Shown: positions 5,536 through 14,192 of the stretch, piece after piece
Position numbering within the stretch: the stretch's first letter is position 1
Layout: each line of letters starts with the position of its first letter
NCBI GenBank assembly: GCA_031401815.1
Contig: JANNRW010000096.1
Span: 1 to 19,803, forward strand
Length of the DNA: 19,803 nt
Reading direction: 5' to 3'
From: JANNRW01 sp031401815
GTDB lineage: Bacteria > Desulfobacterota > Desulfuromonadia > Geobacterales > DSM-12255
Translations under genes and position numbers: made by a program
The notes under the pieces: generated by a model
What the model was told of the DNA's origin: nothing
What the model saw: the letters and a program-made list of their open reading frames with translations, nothing else
Databases searched by the model: none

Positions 5536-8161
5536 TATCCTTATGCCAATAATGTTTATGCCTACATCAAAATCTTTCAGATGGGTTGAATTCGGGTCAA
5601 CTGCGAAGCTTCCCCTGCTTTTCATCCTCATGATCCTTCTGTTTGGCTGTAGCGGAAAAACCAAGGAGACTTTGTTTGCCGAAGGGGTAAAGGAGTTCGA
5701 ACAAGCCAATCATGCAGCTGCTACGGTGCTTTTCAAAAGCGCACTGCAAAAAGATTCCAATTACCAGGAAGCCAGGTATCATCTCGCAAAATCCTATTTT
5801 GCTTCAGGAAAGTATGAACTGGCTGAAAAAGAGTTTAAAAAGGTTGCGCTTCAGAACCCTTCCAGAACAGACATCCCTCTTGAACTTGCTCAAACCCATA
5901 TCATTTTGAAAAAACCGGATCTCGCAATACAGGAGGTTCAGGCGCTGGGTCTTAATACCGGCGAAACCCTTGAAATACTGGGGACGGCAAATGCCCTTAA
6001 AAACAGTTTCAGCGAGGCAGAAAGCCTGTTTTTGCAGGCTCTGAAAGCTGAACCGAAGCGGACATCGGCAAAGGTCAAGCTGGCTGCGGTCTATAAAGAG
6101 CTTGGAAGGAACAGTGAGGCAAGACGGTTGCTTGATGAAGCCATTCAGGCTGAACCTGCAAACTTCCGCAGCTACCACATTCTTGCCGATCTTGAGGTTG
6201 CGGAAGGTCATAGAGACAAGGCTCTGGATGTTTACGGCAAAGCTGCCCAGGCAAATCCTCTGGATCCTACAGCACCCTACAAAAAAGCCCTGCTGCATAT
6301 TGAAAAGGGTGAAATGGACAAAGCTGGGCTGATTGCCTATGATCTGGCCGCTCGTTTTCCGAAACATGCAGAAGGGTCACGGCTTCAGGGGCTTTTGAAA
6401 TATCATGCCCAGAAATACTCTGATGCCCTCCCTTTTCTCCAGAAATCGATCGGGATAAGGCCAACCCAGGAAGCAAACTATTATATCGGATTATGCTATT
6501 ACAGCCAGGGTGATCTTGAGCTGGCGCTCAGTCAGTTTCGCAAGATTATTGACGTGAACCCGTCTGCTCTGCAGGCGCGCCTTTTGACCGGGATCATTTT
6601 GCTGAAACAGAAACGTGTTGATGATTCCATAGCTGAAATCAGAAAACTGCTTCAGGTTGAGCCACGGTTTGCTCTTGGGCACAATATTCTGGGCAGCGCC
6701 TATATGGCCAAGGGGATGTATGATGAAGGGATGAAAGAGCTTAACAGGTCACTTGAGCTTGATCCCAAAATTGTAGATGCGCATCTTAAAAAAGGGGTCT
6801 TTCATGTAAAAAAAGGGAAGATGCAAGAGGCTGAAAACGAGTTTCAGGCGGCAGTGCATGTTGCACCGGAACTTCTCAATTCACGCCTGTTGCTAAGCTC
6901 CCATTATCTTCGCCAGAACAATCATGAAAAAGCTCTGGCTCTGCTGAAACAGGGGATCAACGGGAAAAAAGGGGATGCCGTTCTGCTTAACAGCATGGCT
7001 GCAATCATGCTTGCCCAGAGCAAAAAAGCTGAAGGGATTGAGTATTATATTAAAGCCAAGCAGGCTGATCCTGATTATCTGACGACATACTTTAACCTGG
7101 CAATACTTTATTCCGCCGCTAACGAACATGAAAAGGCGCTGCTGGAGTACGGTGAAGTACTTGTTAAAAGCCCAGGCAACCTTAAGGCCATCCTGAATAC
7201 AGCTGCGCTGCTGGAGTTGAAGGGTCGCGACAGCGAAGCTTTGAAGTATTACAAGCAAGCTGTTGAGACAAAAGCAACTGAGGGGTATCTTGCTCTGGCC
7301 AATTTCCATATAAAAAAGAGTGAAAACAAAAAGGCGCACTCTGTTCTGGATGATGCTGTAAAGCAGATATCACGTAATGTTGATGTTCTTGAAATGAAGG
7401 CGCGACTCTATATCATTGAGAAAAAATACAAGGATGCACTCAAGGTATACAATGAGATCTATTCATTCAATCCTGATCTGGGGCTTAACCACAAAATAGC
7501 ACTTTATCTGACCATGAAAGAGGCTCCAAAAGCATTGGAGGAGGCTCGCAGATACATCCTCAACAAGCCGAAACTTGCATATGGCTATATGCTACAGGCT
7601 GCTGTTCACGCAAGGCAGAATGAGCTCGATTCCGCAATAGAAGCCTTGCACAAGGGGGTCAGTGCTGAACCTGGCAATGTCAGGGCGCTACTTGAGCTAG
7701 GCAACCTCTATGCGCGAAAAAATGATCGTAAATCTGCAATGGATGCCTACGAAAAGGCGTTAAAGATTGACGAAGAGTTTTTACCGGCCATGTTTGCCCA
7801 GGGAGTTCTTATGGAATCCGGCGGCGACAAGAAGAGAGCAGCACAGAAATATCGGGAGATAATGAATAAATCAGATACTTTCATGCCGGCAATCAATAAC
7901 CTGGCCTACATCTACATTGACGATGAAAAGCTCCGGAATCTTCAGGAAGGGCTCAGACTTGCGTTTTATGCTTTCCGGCTTGCTCCGGAGGATCCTGCAA
8001 CAATGGATACCCTCGGATATGCACTGGTCAGGAATGGGCGCGGCACTGACGCCTTGAAGTTACTCGAAAAGGCAAAGGCGCTCCTTCCGGAAGATCCGAC
8101 TGTCGCTGCTCACCTTGCCCTGGCCAAGGCTCCCCCCGTGGGACATGGGGGTTCCCGATGA
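5525..8161 (+). CDS. PrsT-like TPR-repeat lipoprotein of an exosortase-type EPS locus
   Basis: This protein of up to 878 residues is almost entirely tetratricopeptide repeats, with many A-x3-Y/F-x3-L and A-L/A-P helices from about residue 48 to the end. The N-terminus has a hydrophobic stretch KLPLLFILMILLFGC ending at Cys42, which fits a lipoprotein signal (lipobox LFGC, slightly atypical). The size, lipoprotein start and neighbours match the PrsT family (PEP-CTERM-system TPR protein), thought to be a periplasmic/outer-membrane scaffold for polysaccharide assembly or export; its exact role is not established. The start is uncertain: ATGs at 5525, 5543, 5552 and 5558 all lack a clear Shine-Dalgarno. 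The last codons contain a short C-run/G-run stem (8133-8151). Confidence 0.85.
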   Translation: MDIIILMPIMFMPTSKSFRWVEFGSTAKLPLLFILMILLFGCSGKTKETLFAEGVKEFEQANHAAATVLFKSALQKDSNYQEARYHLAKSYFASGKYELAEKEFKKVALQNPSRTDIPLELAQTHIILKKPDLAIQEVQALGLNTGETLEILGTANALKNSFSEAESLFLQALKAEPKRTSAKVKLAAVYKELGRNSEARRLLDEAIQAEPANFRSYHILADLEVAEGHRDKALDVYGKAAQANPLDPTAPYKKALLHIEKGEMDKAGLIAYDLAARFPKHAEGSRLQGLLKYHAQKYSDALPFLQKSIGIRPTQEANYYIGLCYYSQGDLELALSQFRKIIDVNPSALQARLLTGIILLKQKRVDDSIAEIRKLLQVEPRFALGHNILGSAYMAKGMYDEGMKELNRSLELDPKIVDAHLKKGVFHVKKGKMQEAENEFQAAVHVAPELLNSRLLLSSHYLRQNNHEKALALLKQGINGKKGDAVLLNSMAAIMLAQSKKAEGIEYYIKAKQADPDYLTTYFNLAILYSAANEHEKALLEYGEVLVKSPGNLKAILNTAALLELKGRDSEALKYYKQAVETKATEGYLALANFHIKKSENKKAHSVLDDAVKQISRNVDVLEMKARLYIIEKKYKDALKVYNEIYSFNPDLGLNHKIALYLTMKEAPKALEEARRYILNKPKLAYGYMLQAAVHARQNELDSAIEALHKGVSAEPGNVRALLELGNLYARKNDRKSAMDAYEKALKIDEEFLPAMFAQGVLMESGGDKKRAAQKYREIMNKSDTFMPAINNLAYIYIDDEKLRNLQEGLRLAFYAFRLAPEDPATMDTLGYALVRNGRGTDALKLLEKAKALLPEDPTVAAHLALAKAPPVGHGGSR

Positions 8162-8328
8162 AGCAGCGCACTGGGAGGCGTAGTCATTGAAAGTTGAGGT
8201 CTTTGCGGGAACAGGATTGAATCCGGAATAATAAAGAGCCTGGCTGCTTGTACGTTATGCAGCTATCAGGGATATATTTATGTTTAAGGGAGGAAAGTTG
8301 TCAGAGCCGGTTTCGAAGGGAACAGGCT
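8162..8328. other. Intergenic region before the sugar transferase gene
   Basis: This gap carries no recognisable gene or riboswitch. A candidate promoter lies at 8248-8278. A 19-codon frame (ATG at 8280, MFKGGKLSEPV) overlaps the start of the next gene in another frame; I see no reason to think it is a conserved protein, though it could be a leader peptide. Confidence 0.5.
8248..8278 (+). promoter_or_regulatory. Candidate promoter for the EPS core operon
   Basis: TTGTAC (8248-8253) is followed after 17 bases by GATATA (8271-8276), or after 19 bases by TATATT (8273-8278). It lies 50-80 bases before the ATG of the sugar transferase gene, in the longest gap of the EPS cluster. It is a sequence match only. 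Confidence 0.25.
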
Positions 8329-9705
8329 ATGGAGTTTAAATTCAGGACACTGTTCATGGGTGACCTGCTGGTAGCATGGTTATCGTTTTATCTTGCCTTA
8401 TATGTGCGTTTTGGCTTCAGTGCCGCACACACCGAGCTCTTCGCAAAACCTCTTTACAGGGTAACTCTTTATATTCTTGTACTCGTAACAGTCTCATACA
8501 TATTCGAACTCTACAACGTATCAAAGCAGCGCAACAACCTGGATGTGCTGAAAAAAATAGTTCTGTCTGTCCAGGCATCCTTCCTCGGGCTCTCTGCAGT
8601 ATTTTTTCTTAATCCTGAATGGATGATCGGTCGAGGGCTTCTGGCCATTTCGCTTTTCTTGTTTGTATGCCTACAGTTCAGCTGGCATATGCTGTTTCGT
8701 ACCCTGTTCAATCTCCCCTATCTTGCTCAGAATATCATCGTAATCGGCACCGGCGAAATGGCGCGCAGGGTAGGTAATCTGATAGAGTCTGAAGGGGGTG
8801 TAAATCACTCCCTGTCCGGTTATGTTTCGTATGATCACTCCGGAACTGATGATCTGTGTGTGCCCAGAGAGAAGGTTCTCGGAACAGTAGAACACCTTCT
8901 TGAAATAAGTACGCAGGTTTCAGCGACCGAGATTATTATTACCAATCCTGAGGATCTGAAAGACAGCTATTTCCAGAATATACTGCTGAACAATAAACTG
9001 TTGGGGATGTCGATATCAGACGTTTCGTCCTATTACGAGGCTGTTACCGGAAAACTGATGCTGGAAAACATGGACATTAATGCCCTGATCTATTCAGCCG
9101 GATTCAGGCGCAGCACACTGCTCACAGCCACGAAGAGGGTTGTAGATGTTCTGATATCAATATACGGGATACTTGTGGCACTCCCCCTGCTCCCGATAAT
9201 TGTCATACTGGTAAAGCTGAATTCGCCGGGGCCTGTTTTATACCGGCAGGTGCGAGTAGGGCATATGGGGGAACAGTTCACACTTTACAAATTCAGAACA
9301 ATGGATCAAGATGCGGAGGTTGAGTCCGGTGCTGTCTGGGCGCAGGATAATGATCCGAGAATCAGCAGGATCGGGAGATTCCTGAGGAGATCAAGACTGG
9401 ATGAATTGCCGCAACTGTATAATGTTATTATTGGAGATATGAGTTTTATCGGCCCGCGACCGGAGCGACCCGAATTTGTAAATATGTTGCAGGAGTTGAT
9501 CCCTTTTTATTCGAAACGGCATTTCCTTAAGCCCGGCATCACAGGGTGGGCACAGATAAAGCATCCTTATGGATCATCTGTAGAAGAGGCATTCGAAAAA
9601 CTGCGCTATGATCTCTACTATCTTAAAAACATGGGGCCGATACTGGACACCAAAATTTTTCTAAAGACAATAAAAGTAATATTGTCGCAGTTCGGAGGGA
9701 GATAA
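8329..9705 (+). CDS. Exopolysaccharide polyprenyl-phosphate sugar-1-phosphate transferase (EpsB/WbaP type)
   Basis: This 458-residue membrane enzyme probably starts polysaccharide repeat assembly by moving a sugar-1-phosphate from a nucleotide sugar onto undecaprenyl phosphate. The N-terminal half has several membrane helices (MGDLLVAWLSFYLALYVRFG onward) and a CoA-binding/Rossmann-like segment (IIVIGTGEMARRVGNLI). The C-terminal catalytic domain has KRVVDVLIS, SPGPVLYRQVRVG, FTLYKFRTM, SRLDELPQLYNV, GDMSFIGPRPERPEF and KPGITGWAQ, the standard motifs of the bacterial sugar transferase family. I chose ATG at 8329 (MEFKFRTLF); the frame is open upstream to a TTG at 8248, but that extension lacks family character. 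Its position after a PrsT-like gene and before a Wza-like gene matches EpsB of PEP-CTERM loci. Confidence 0.92.
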   Translation: MEFKFRTLFMGDLLVAWLSFYLALYVRFGFSAAHTELFAKPLYRVTLYILVLVTVSYIFELYNVSKQRNNLDVLKKIVLSVQASFLGLSAVFFLNPEWMIGRGLLAISLFLFVCLQFSWHMLFRTLFNLPYLAQNIIVIGTGEMARRVGNLIESEGGVNHSLSGYVSYDHSGTDDLCVPREKVLGTVEHLLEISTQVSATEIIITNPEDLKDSYFQNILLNNKLLGMSISDVSSYYEAVTGKLMLENMDINALIYSAGFRRSTLLTATKRVVDVLISIYGILVALPLLPIIVILVKLNSPGPVLYRQVRVGHMGEQFTLYKFRTMDQDAEVESGAVWAQDNDPRISRIGRFLRRSRLDELPQLYNVIIGDMSFIGPRPERPEFVNMLQELIPFYSKRHFLKPGITGWAQIKHPYGSSVEEAFEKLRYDLYYLKNMGPILDTKIFLKTIKVILSQFGGR

Positions 9706-9709
9706 TATC

Positions 9710-10525
9710 ATGAAGTCTACACCCAGGTGTCTTGCCATTCTGTTTGCCATACTGCTGCTGCTGACAGTAACAAGGGTTGAGGCTGGAGATTACATAATTG
9801 GTGAGGGGGATAAACTACAGATAGCCGTATGGGGGGTTGCAAGCCTTAATTTCGAGGTCAAGGTCAGGCCGGATGGGATGATCACTGTCCCTGGGCTTGG
9901 AGATGTAGCTGCAAGCGGCCGAAAACCGGAGGATCTTACCAAGGAGTTGACTGTAAGGCTCAAGGAGTTGATAAAAAACCCGATAGTGACCGTAACAGTG
10001 ACAGATATTACAAACACGAAGGTGTTTATTTTTGGCAGTGGCACGAAGCCGGTTGTCTATGATATAAGCCGCAAGACGACACTGCTCCAGATTCTTATCA
10101 GCCTTAGCGATATCAGGGTTGCTGATCTGAAGAGGGCTTATCTCTTAAGAAACAACGTCAAGATCAAGGAGGGTTTCCATAACCTGCTAATCAATGGAGA
10201 TATCTCTGAAGATGTACAGATTGAGGCAAATGATGCGCTCTTTATTCCGCTCTATCCGGACAAAAGCATCTATGTCCAGGGGGGGGTCAACTCACCCAAG
10301 GCAATTGAATTTCGTGTAGGCATTTCTGTGATGGAAGCGATTCTGGAGGCTGGCGGTTTTACAAAATTTGCGAGCCCGAATGACACAAGAATAATACGTA
10401 AGGAGAACGGCAAGGAGATCATAATTCCGGTCAAGGCCAAGAGACTGATCAAGGATGCAGATCTGAGCCAGAATGTGAAACTGAAGCCGGGTGATTTTGT
10501 TGTTGTTGATGAGAGCATATTCTGA
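9710..10525 (+). CDS. Wza-like polysaccharide export protein (exosortase-type EPS locus)
   Basis: This 271-residue secreted protein starts with a signal peptide (hydrophobic residues 8-20, likely cleavage after VEA at about 25, no lipobox cysteine). The poly-export domain follows (GDYIIGEGDKLQIAVWG, VRPDGMITVPGLGDV, NPIVTVTVTD), then SLBB-type ligand-binding beta-grasp segments (SIYVQGGVNSPKAIEF, VMEAILEAGGFTKFASPNDT, LKPGDFVVVDE). Wza-type proteins form the outer-membrane/periplasmic exit channel for polysaccharide. A GGAGGGAG Shine-Dalgarno lies just upstream, four bases after the preceding stop, so the gene is in the same operon. The absence of a lipidation site differs from E. coli Wza but is usual for the PEP-CTERM export subfamily. 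Confidence 0.92.
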   Translation: MKSTPRCLAILFAILLLLTVTRVEAGDYIIGEGDKLQIAVWGVASLNFEVKVRPDGMITVPGLGDVAASGRKPEDLTKELTVRLKELIKNPIVTVTVTDITNTKVFIFGSGTKPVVYDISRKTTLLQILISLSDIRVADLKRAYLLRNNVKIKEGFHNLLINGDISEDVQIEANDALFIPLYPDKSIYVQGGVNSPKAIEFRVGISVMEAILEAGGFTKFASPNDTRIIRKENGKEIIIPVKAKRLIKDADLSQNVKLKPGDFVVVDESIF

Positions 10526-10540
10526 ATCTTTGGAGTGATG

Positions 10541-12040
10541 ATGTCTGAAGTAACACCAAATTTTGCAGCTTACATCAGCCTGTTCATGAAAAGGAAGGGG
10601 CTGTTTTTTGCAACTGCGCTTGCAATAATGACCCTGGGGATAATTTACACCTATGTCATTCCGATGAAATACGAGGCGAACAGTACTGTTTTCATTGAGA
10701 AGAACGTTATTAACGAACTGGTCAAAGGGATTGCCATCTCACCATCTATGGACGATTCGATCCGGGTTCTGACTACTGCCTTGAGCAGCAGAACACTGGT
10801 TTTGAAGGTTATTGGCGATGTTGATTTTAATCTGAAGACAAAGAGTGATGCGGAGATTGAAGAGCTTGTAACAGAAATCCAGAAAAACACTGAAATCAAG
10901 GTTGCTGACAAAAACATCTTCAGGGTCAAATTCAGGTTTCACGACCCGAGGATAGCACGTGATTACGTGAATTCACTCGTTCGTAACTATATAGAAGAGC
11001 AGGTCGCTTCCAAAAGGACTGAGTCATACGATGCTACGAATTTTCTGACGCAGCAGATTGAATCGTTCAAGGAGAAAGTGGCTCAAACCGAATCTGATGT
11101 GAATCGCTTTAAAAATGAAAAGAGTGCCTCTGTTATTCTGGATGCAGGCCAGCTGTTCCGGGAAATAAGTCTTGCCCAGCAGAAATTGTTTGATCTCCAG
11201 CTAAGGAGAAAGCAGTTGCAAGAGGAAAAAATTTATGTGAAATCAGCTACTGATCCTGTCCGGCAGAAGCTGAAAGTTTTGCAAAGACGGCTGGAGGAGC
11301 TTCAGACACAGTATACTGATATTTATCCTGAGATTATAACCGTCAAGTCGCAGATTGAATCTCTTAAGAAAGAGGCAGGAATTCCGGCAGAGCCTGGTTC
11401 CCCAGCTTCCGATTCCCCTCCGGAGATCTGGAAGATTGATGCAGAACTGAATGCCATAAAGGAGAATGAGCTCTCTATTCAGCAACATATGAGTGAGAAC
11501 AGAAAACTTTTGAGCAGTATTCCGGCTTCAAAGAACAGTCTGGAAAAACTTGAAGCAGCCAAAGCCACAGAAAAGACAATGCATGACCTTTTGTCTCTGC
11601 GCAGCAATCAGGCTGAGCTCTCAAAGCAGATGGAGATACAGGACAAGTCGGTCTCATACAGAATTGTCGATCCGGCCGTAACTCCGGTTACGCCAGTCTC
11701 ACCAAATCGCAAGAAGTTGCTGCTCATGAGCATGGCAGCCGGTCTGGCTGGAGCAGCAGGGCTTCTGTTGCTCCTGGACAGGCTGGATGACTCGGTCAAA
11801 CTGGTTGACAGCCTGAAACCGCTCGGTTTCCCGATACTCGCAGTGATACCTTTCATCAAAAGCGAAGACGAAATCAGGGTGTACAAGGAGAGAAGTTTCA
11901 AAGTCTATGTTGCCAGCGGGGTGTATTTTTCACTTATTCTGACTGTATTTCTGATGGAGATACTCGGAATTTCGATTATGCAGAAACTGTTCTTGAAACT
12001 GCATCTGCCTCAACTTTTCTCAGGGTTTTTCAAGGGCTGA
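10541..12040 (+). CDS. Polysaccharide chain-length determinant / Wzz-GNVR (PCP) protein
   Basis: This 499-residue inner-membrane protein begins with a cytosolic segment and a first membrane helix (FFATALAIMTLGIIYTYVIP, about residues 21-40). A Wzz domain follows, then a long coiled-coil region (about 175-365, rich in Q, E, K and L), then a second helix (LLLMSMAAGLAGAAGLLLLL, near 396-415). A third hydrophobic stretch near residue 460 (VYFSLILTVFLMEILGI) is beyond the usual two-helix plan. Such proteins set chain length and couple the tyrosine kinase to export. GGAG at 10532-10535 lies five bases before ATG 10541, so this start is preferred over GTG 10535 and ATG 10538. The kinase is a separate gene, as in Gram-positive and exosortase-type systems. 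Confidence 0.9.
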   Translation: MSEVTPNFAAYISLFMKRKGLFFATALAIMTLGIIYTYVIPMKYEANSTVFIEKNVINELVKGIAISPSMDDSIRVLTTALSSRTLVLKVIGDVDFNLKTKSDAEIEELVTEIQKNTEIKVADKNIFRVKFRFHDPRIARDYVNSLVRNYIEEQVASKRTESYDATNFLTQQIESFKEKVAQTESDVNRFKNEKSASVILDAGQLFREISLAQQKLFDLQLRRKQLQEEKIYVKSATDPVRQKLKVLQRRLEELQTQYTDIYPEIITVKSQIESLKKEAGIPAEPGSPASDSPPEIWKIDAELNAIKENELSIQQHMSENRKLLSSIPASKNSLEKLEAAKATEKTMHDLLSLRSNQAELSKQMEIQDKSVSYRIVDPAVTPVTPVSPNRKKLLLMSMAAGLAGAAGLLLLLDRLDDSVKLVDSLKPLGFPILAVIPFIKSEDEIRVYKERSFKVYVASGVYFSLILTVFLMEILGISIMQKLFLKLHLPQLFSGFFKG

Positions 12041-12083
12041 AAGATGGAGAGCCGGAGAGGTGAGGCGTTTTAGTGGATGTGGT

Positions 12084-12115
12084 GTTGAATTGTTGATACG
12101 TTGAGTTGTTGAGTT
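12084..12115. repeat. Octanucleotide tandem repeat, about GTTGAGTT x4
   Basis: Four consecutive 8-base units: GTTGAATT, GTTGATAC, GTTGAGTT, GTTGAGTT. About 20 bases upstream GGAGA also recurs at 8-base spacing (around 12046-12058). The unit length equals that of the hypB-tail repeat although the sequence differs. Confidence 0.7.
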
Positions 12116-12130
12116 TAAAATCTTAATGCA

Positions 12131-12147
12131 AAGTAATGAAATTACTT
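12131..12147 (+). promoter_or_regulatory. Perfect 7-bp hairpin before the tyrosine kinase ribosome-binding site
   Basis: AAGTAAT (12131-12137) and ATTACTT (12141-12147) are perfect inverted arms with a GAA loop. The Shine-Dalgarno AAGGGA begins four bases later. It could be a weak RNA stem affecting translation or a dyad operator; it lacks the GC content of a terminator. Confidence 0.4.
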
Positions 12148-12160
12148 TTCAAGGGATATA

Positions 12161-13072
12161 ATGAGCAGAATTGAACAAGCAATGGAAAAAGCCAGGGAAC
12201 TTGCCAGAAAGTCGGGGACTCCTGAGCCGCCACCTCTCTTCTCCGCAAATGCAACTGTTTACGAGCAGATAGATATTGCAAGCAGAAGGCTTGTTGCTGC
12301 AAATGAGTATAACCTCCCGATTGCCGAGGAGTACCGAAAGCTAAAATCCATAGTGATGCAGATCATGAACAAGAACCCGGAACAGAATCTGTTGCTGGTA
12401 TCGAGTTCAATCGGCGGAGAGGGGAAGAGCCTTACCGCGCTGAATCTTGCCATCAGTCTTGCCCAGGAACATAACAAGCAGGTTCTGATCATTGATGCTG
12501 ATCTGCGTAAACCTTCCATCGGAAATTACCTTGGTCTTGCCCCTTTGCAGGGCTTGGCAGACTGCCTGATCAATAATGTTCAACTTGATACGGTTCTGGT
12601 CAGAACAGGCGTGGGTAATTTGATCTATCTTCCGGCAGGCAAATCAGATGCCAATCCTGTGGAACTCTATTCTACGCCAAAGATGAAAAAGCTGCTGGAC
12701 GAGCTCAAGACTCGTTTCAGTGATGGTTATATTGTAATCGATGCTTCACCAGTACTCCCGTTTGCCGAGGCCAGGATTCTCGCCAGCCTTGCAGACAGCG
12801 TCATATACGTTATCAAGGAGGGGGGGACATCGATGAAGAACATTCAGGCAGGTCTTAATGCCCTTATTGAAGCCAATATCATAGGGCTGGTTTATAACAA
12901 GGCAACAACAGCCGGTCTGGCCGGTGGGTATCACTATTATTATTATGAGTATGATTACCAGAGCCGCAGCCTGAAAAAACCGCCGGTATGGTTGGGCAAA
13001 ACAGGCAGACTCCTGTCGTTGTTCAGAAAATCAAGGCCTGATTCAAAGGGGGGAGAATCCGGTCATGTATGA
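12161..13072 (+). CDS. CpsD/EpsG-like bacterial tyrosine kinase of exosortase-type EPS locus
   Basis: This 303-residue cytosolic BY-kinase should autophosphorylate on a C-terminal tyrosine cluster and cycle with the chain-length protein upstream to drive polymer assembly. Visible motifs: Walker A SSIGGEGKSL (82-91), Walker A' VLIIDADLRKP (108-118), and Walker B YIVIDASPVLP (190-200). The Tyr-rich segment GGYHYYYYEYDY (255-266) contains seven tyrosines. The extreme N-terminus MSRIEQAMEKARELARK is typical of the PEP-CTERM-linked tyrosine kinase subfamily. The start follows AAGGGA. The 3' end overlaps the next gene by eight bases, implying coupled translation. Confidence 0.93.
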   Translation: MSRIEQAMEKARELARKSGTPEPPPLFSANATVYEQIDIASRRLVAANEYNLPIAEEYRKLKSIVMQIMNKNPEQNLLLVSSSIGGEGKSLTALNLAISLAQEHNKQVLIIDADLRKPSIGNYLGLAPLQGLADCLINNVQLDTVLVRTGVGNLIYLPAGKSDANPVELYSTPKMKKLLDELKTRFSDGYIVIDASPVLPFAEARILASLADSVIYVIKEGGTSMKNIQAGLNALIEANIIGLVYNKATTAGLAGGYHYYYYEYDYQSRSLKKPPVWLGKTGRLLSLFRKSRPDSKGGESGHV

Positions 13073-14192
13073 ATCTTTTTTCTCTCTTAAAGTCAAGCCG
13101 TTTGCCCTGCTTCCGAACCCGGAGTTCCTTTTTTTAAGCAGGTCGCATAAAAAAGCCCTGACCTATCTTGATTATGCAATCAGGAACCGGGCTGGCTTTA
13201 TCCTTCTTACAGGCGAGATCGGCTCTGGCAAGACAACACTGTTGCGAGATCTTTTCAACACTCACCACCAGAACATTGTCCTCAGCCGGATATTCAACAC
13301 TAAAGTCAATTCCGAACAGCTTCTTTCCATGATAAACGATGATTTCGGTCTGCCAGTCGAGGGGAAGGACAAACTACTGCTTCTTCGCGAGTTGAACGAT
13401 TTTCTGATGAATCAGCATGCACATGGCAACAGGTCGATCCTTGTCATTGATGAGGCTCAGAACCTTGCACCCGAAGTTCTGGAAGAGTTGAGGCTCCTTT
13501 CAAACCTGGAAACCGACAGTGTAAAGCTGCTGCATATTGTACTGGCAGGACAGCCGGAGCTTCGAAAGACTCTGTCCATGCCCGAACTTCTGCAGCTCAG
13601 GCAGAGGATAAGCTGTTTCTGCCATATCCAGCCGCTGGAAGAGGATGAGATTGAACCCTACATACTGCATCGGCTGGAGCGGGCAGGAAACAGACAGGCA
13701 GCGGTTTTTTCTCCTGAATCGATCGATCTTATCTGGCGCTACAGTCGGGGAATCCCCAGACTGATCAATACTATCTGTGATTTCCTTCTCCTCCTTGCCT
13801 ATGCCGATGGCGAGCGTACCATGACACCTGAGCTGGCAAGAGCTGTGATAGATGATCTTGATTTTGAGAACTGTTACTGGGGGAACGCTTCGCCACCACC
13901 TATGAACCGTGAAGTGAATAGCTCTCTTTCAACCAGCCATGGAGTTGCAACGCAAGAGCCTGATGACTCCACTGTAAAGGAGATGCTGGCAAAAATTCTG
14001 AGCAGAATTGACCATCTGGAAAAAACTGAATTTCGATCAGCACCCGAGAATATAATCTCAGCTGCGACAACTCCCGGCAAAGTGAAACAGGAGTCAAACC
14101 CAGCCGCAGCTTTGGAGAGCACTCCTGTTGTTCCCAATCCAGCGCCGAAGAAAAAAAGAGGCTTCTTTGATTTTCTTTTCCGTAAGGCATAA
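13065..14192 (+). CDS. ExeA-like AAA ATPase of exosortase-type EPS locus
   Basis: This 375-residue ATPase resembles GspA/ExeA-type secretion ATPases and is a constant partner of PEP-CTERM EPS genes; its exact job there is unknown. It starts MYESFFSLKVKPFALLPNPEFL, the typical N-terminus. Walker A is GEIGSGKTT (50-58), Walker B ILVIDEAQ (125-132), and sensor/arginine segments include GQPELR and LRQRISCFCHI. After about residue 280 the sequence becomes a polar, proline/serine-rich linker ending in a basic-aromatic tail (KKKRGFFDFLFRKA), possibly for membrane contact. The start overlaps the kinase gene and the end overlaps the beta-barrel gene, so the three are translationally linked. Confidence 0.92.
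   Translation: MYESFFSLKVKPFALLPNPEFLFLSRSHKKALTYLDYAIRNRAGFILLTGEIGSGKTTLLRDLFNTHHQNIVLSRIFNTKVNSEQLLSMINDDFGLPVEGKDKLLLLRELNDFLMNQHAHGNRSILVIDEAQNLAPEVLEELRLLSNLETDSVKLLHIVLAGQPELRKTLSMPELLQLRQRISCFCHIQPLEEDEIEPYILHRLERAGNRQAAVFSPESIDLIWRYSRGIPRLINTICDFLLLLAYADGERTMTPELARAVIDDLDFENCYWGNASPPPMNREVNSSLSTSHGVATQEPDDSTVKEMLAKILSRIDHLEKTEFRSAPENIISAATTPGKVKQESNPAAALESTPVVPNPAPKKKRGFFDFLFRKA

Larger units (their letters stand above)
12041..12160. other. Intergenic region before the tyrosine kinase gene
   Basis: This gap inside the EPS cluster holds a four-copy octanucleotide repeat (12084-12115) and a small hairpin (12131-12147) directly before the Shine-Dalgarno AAGGGA of the next gene. No promoter pair is convincing. 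Confidence 0.5.

Noticed and set aside
8133..8151. Stem of CCCCCGTG and CATGGGGG as a terminator after the TPR gene
   Set aside because: It lies inside the last codons, has one wobble pair and no following T-run, so it is not supported as a rho-independent terminator.
8248..8328. Extended N-terminus of the sugar transferase from TTG 8248
   Set aside because: The extra 27 residues do not look like the family's start, and this stretch carries the only plausible promoter; ATG 8329 gives the usual N-terminus before the first membrane helix.
8162..8328. A GEMM (cyclic dinucleotide) riboswitch before the EPS core, as is common in Geobacter-type genomes
   Set aside because: None of the conserved core segments of that riboswitch could be found here or in the other gaps of the cluster.
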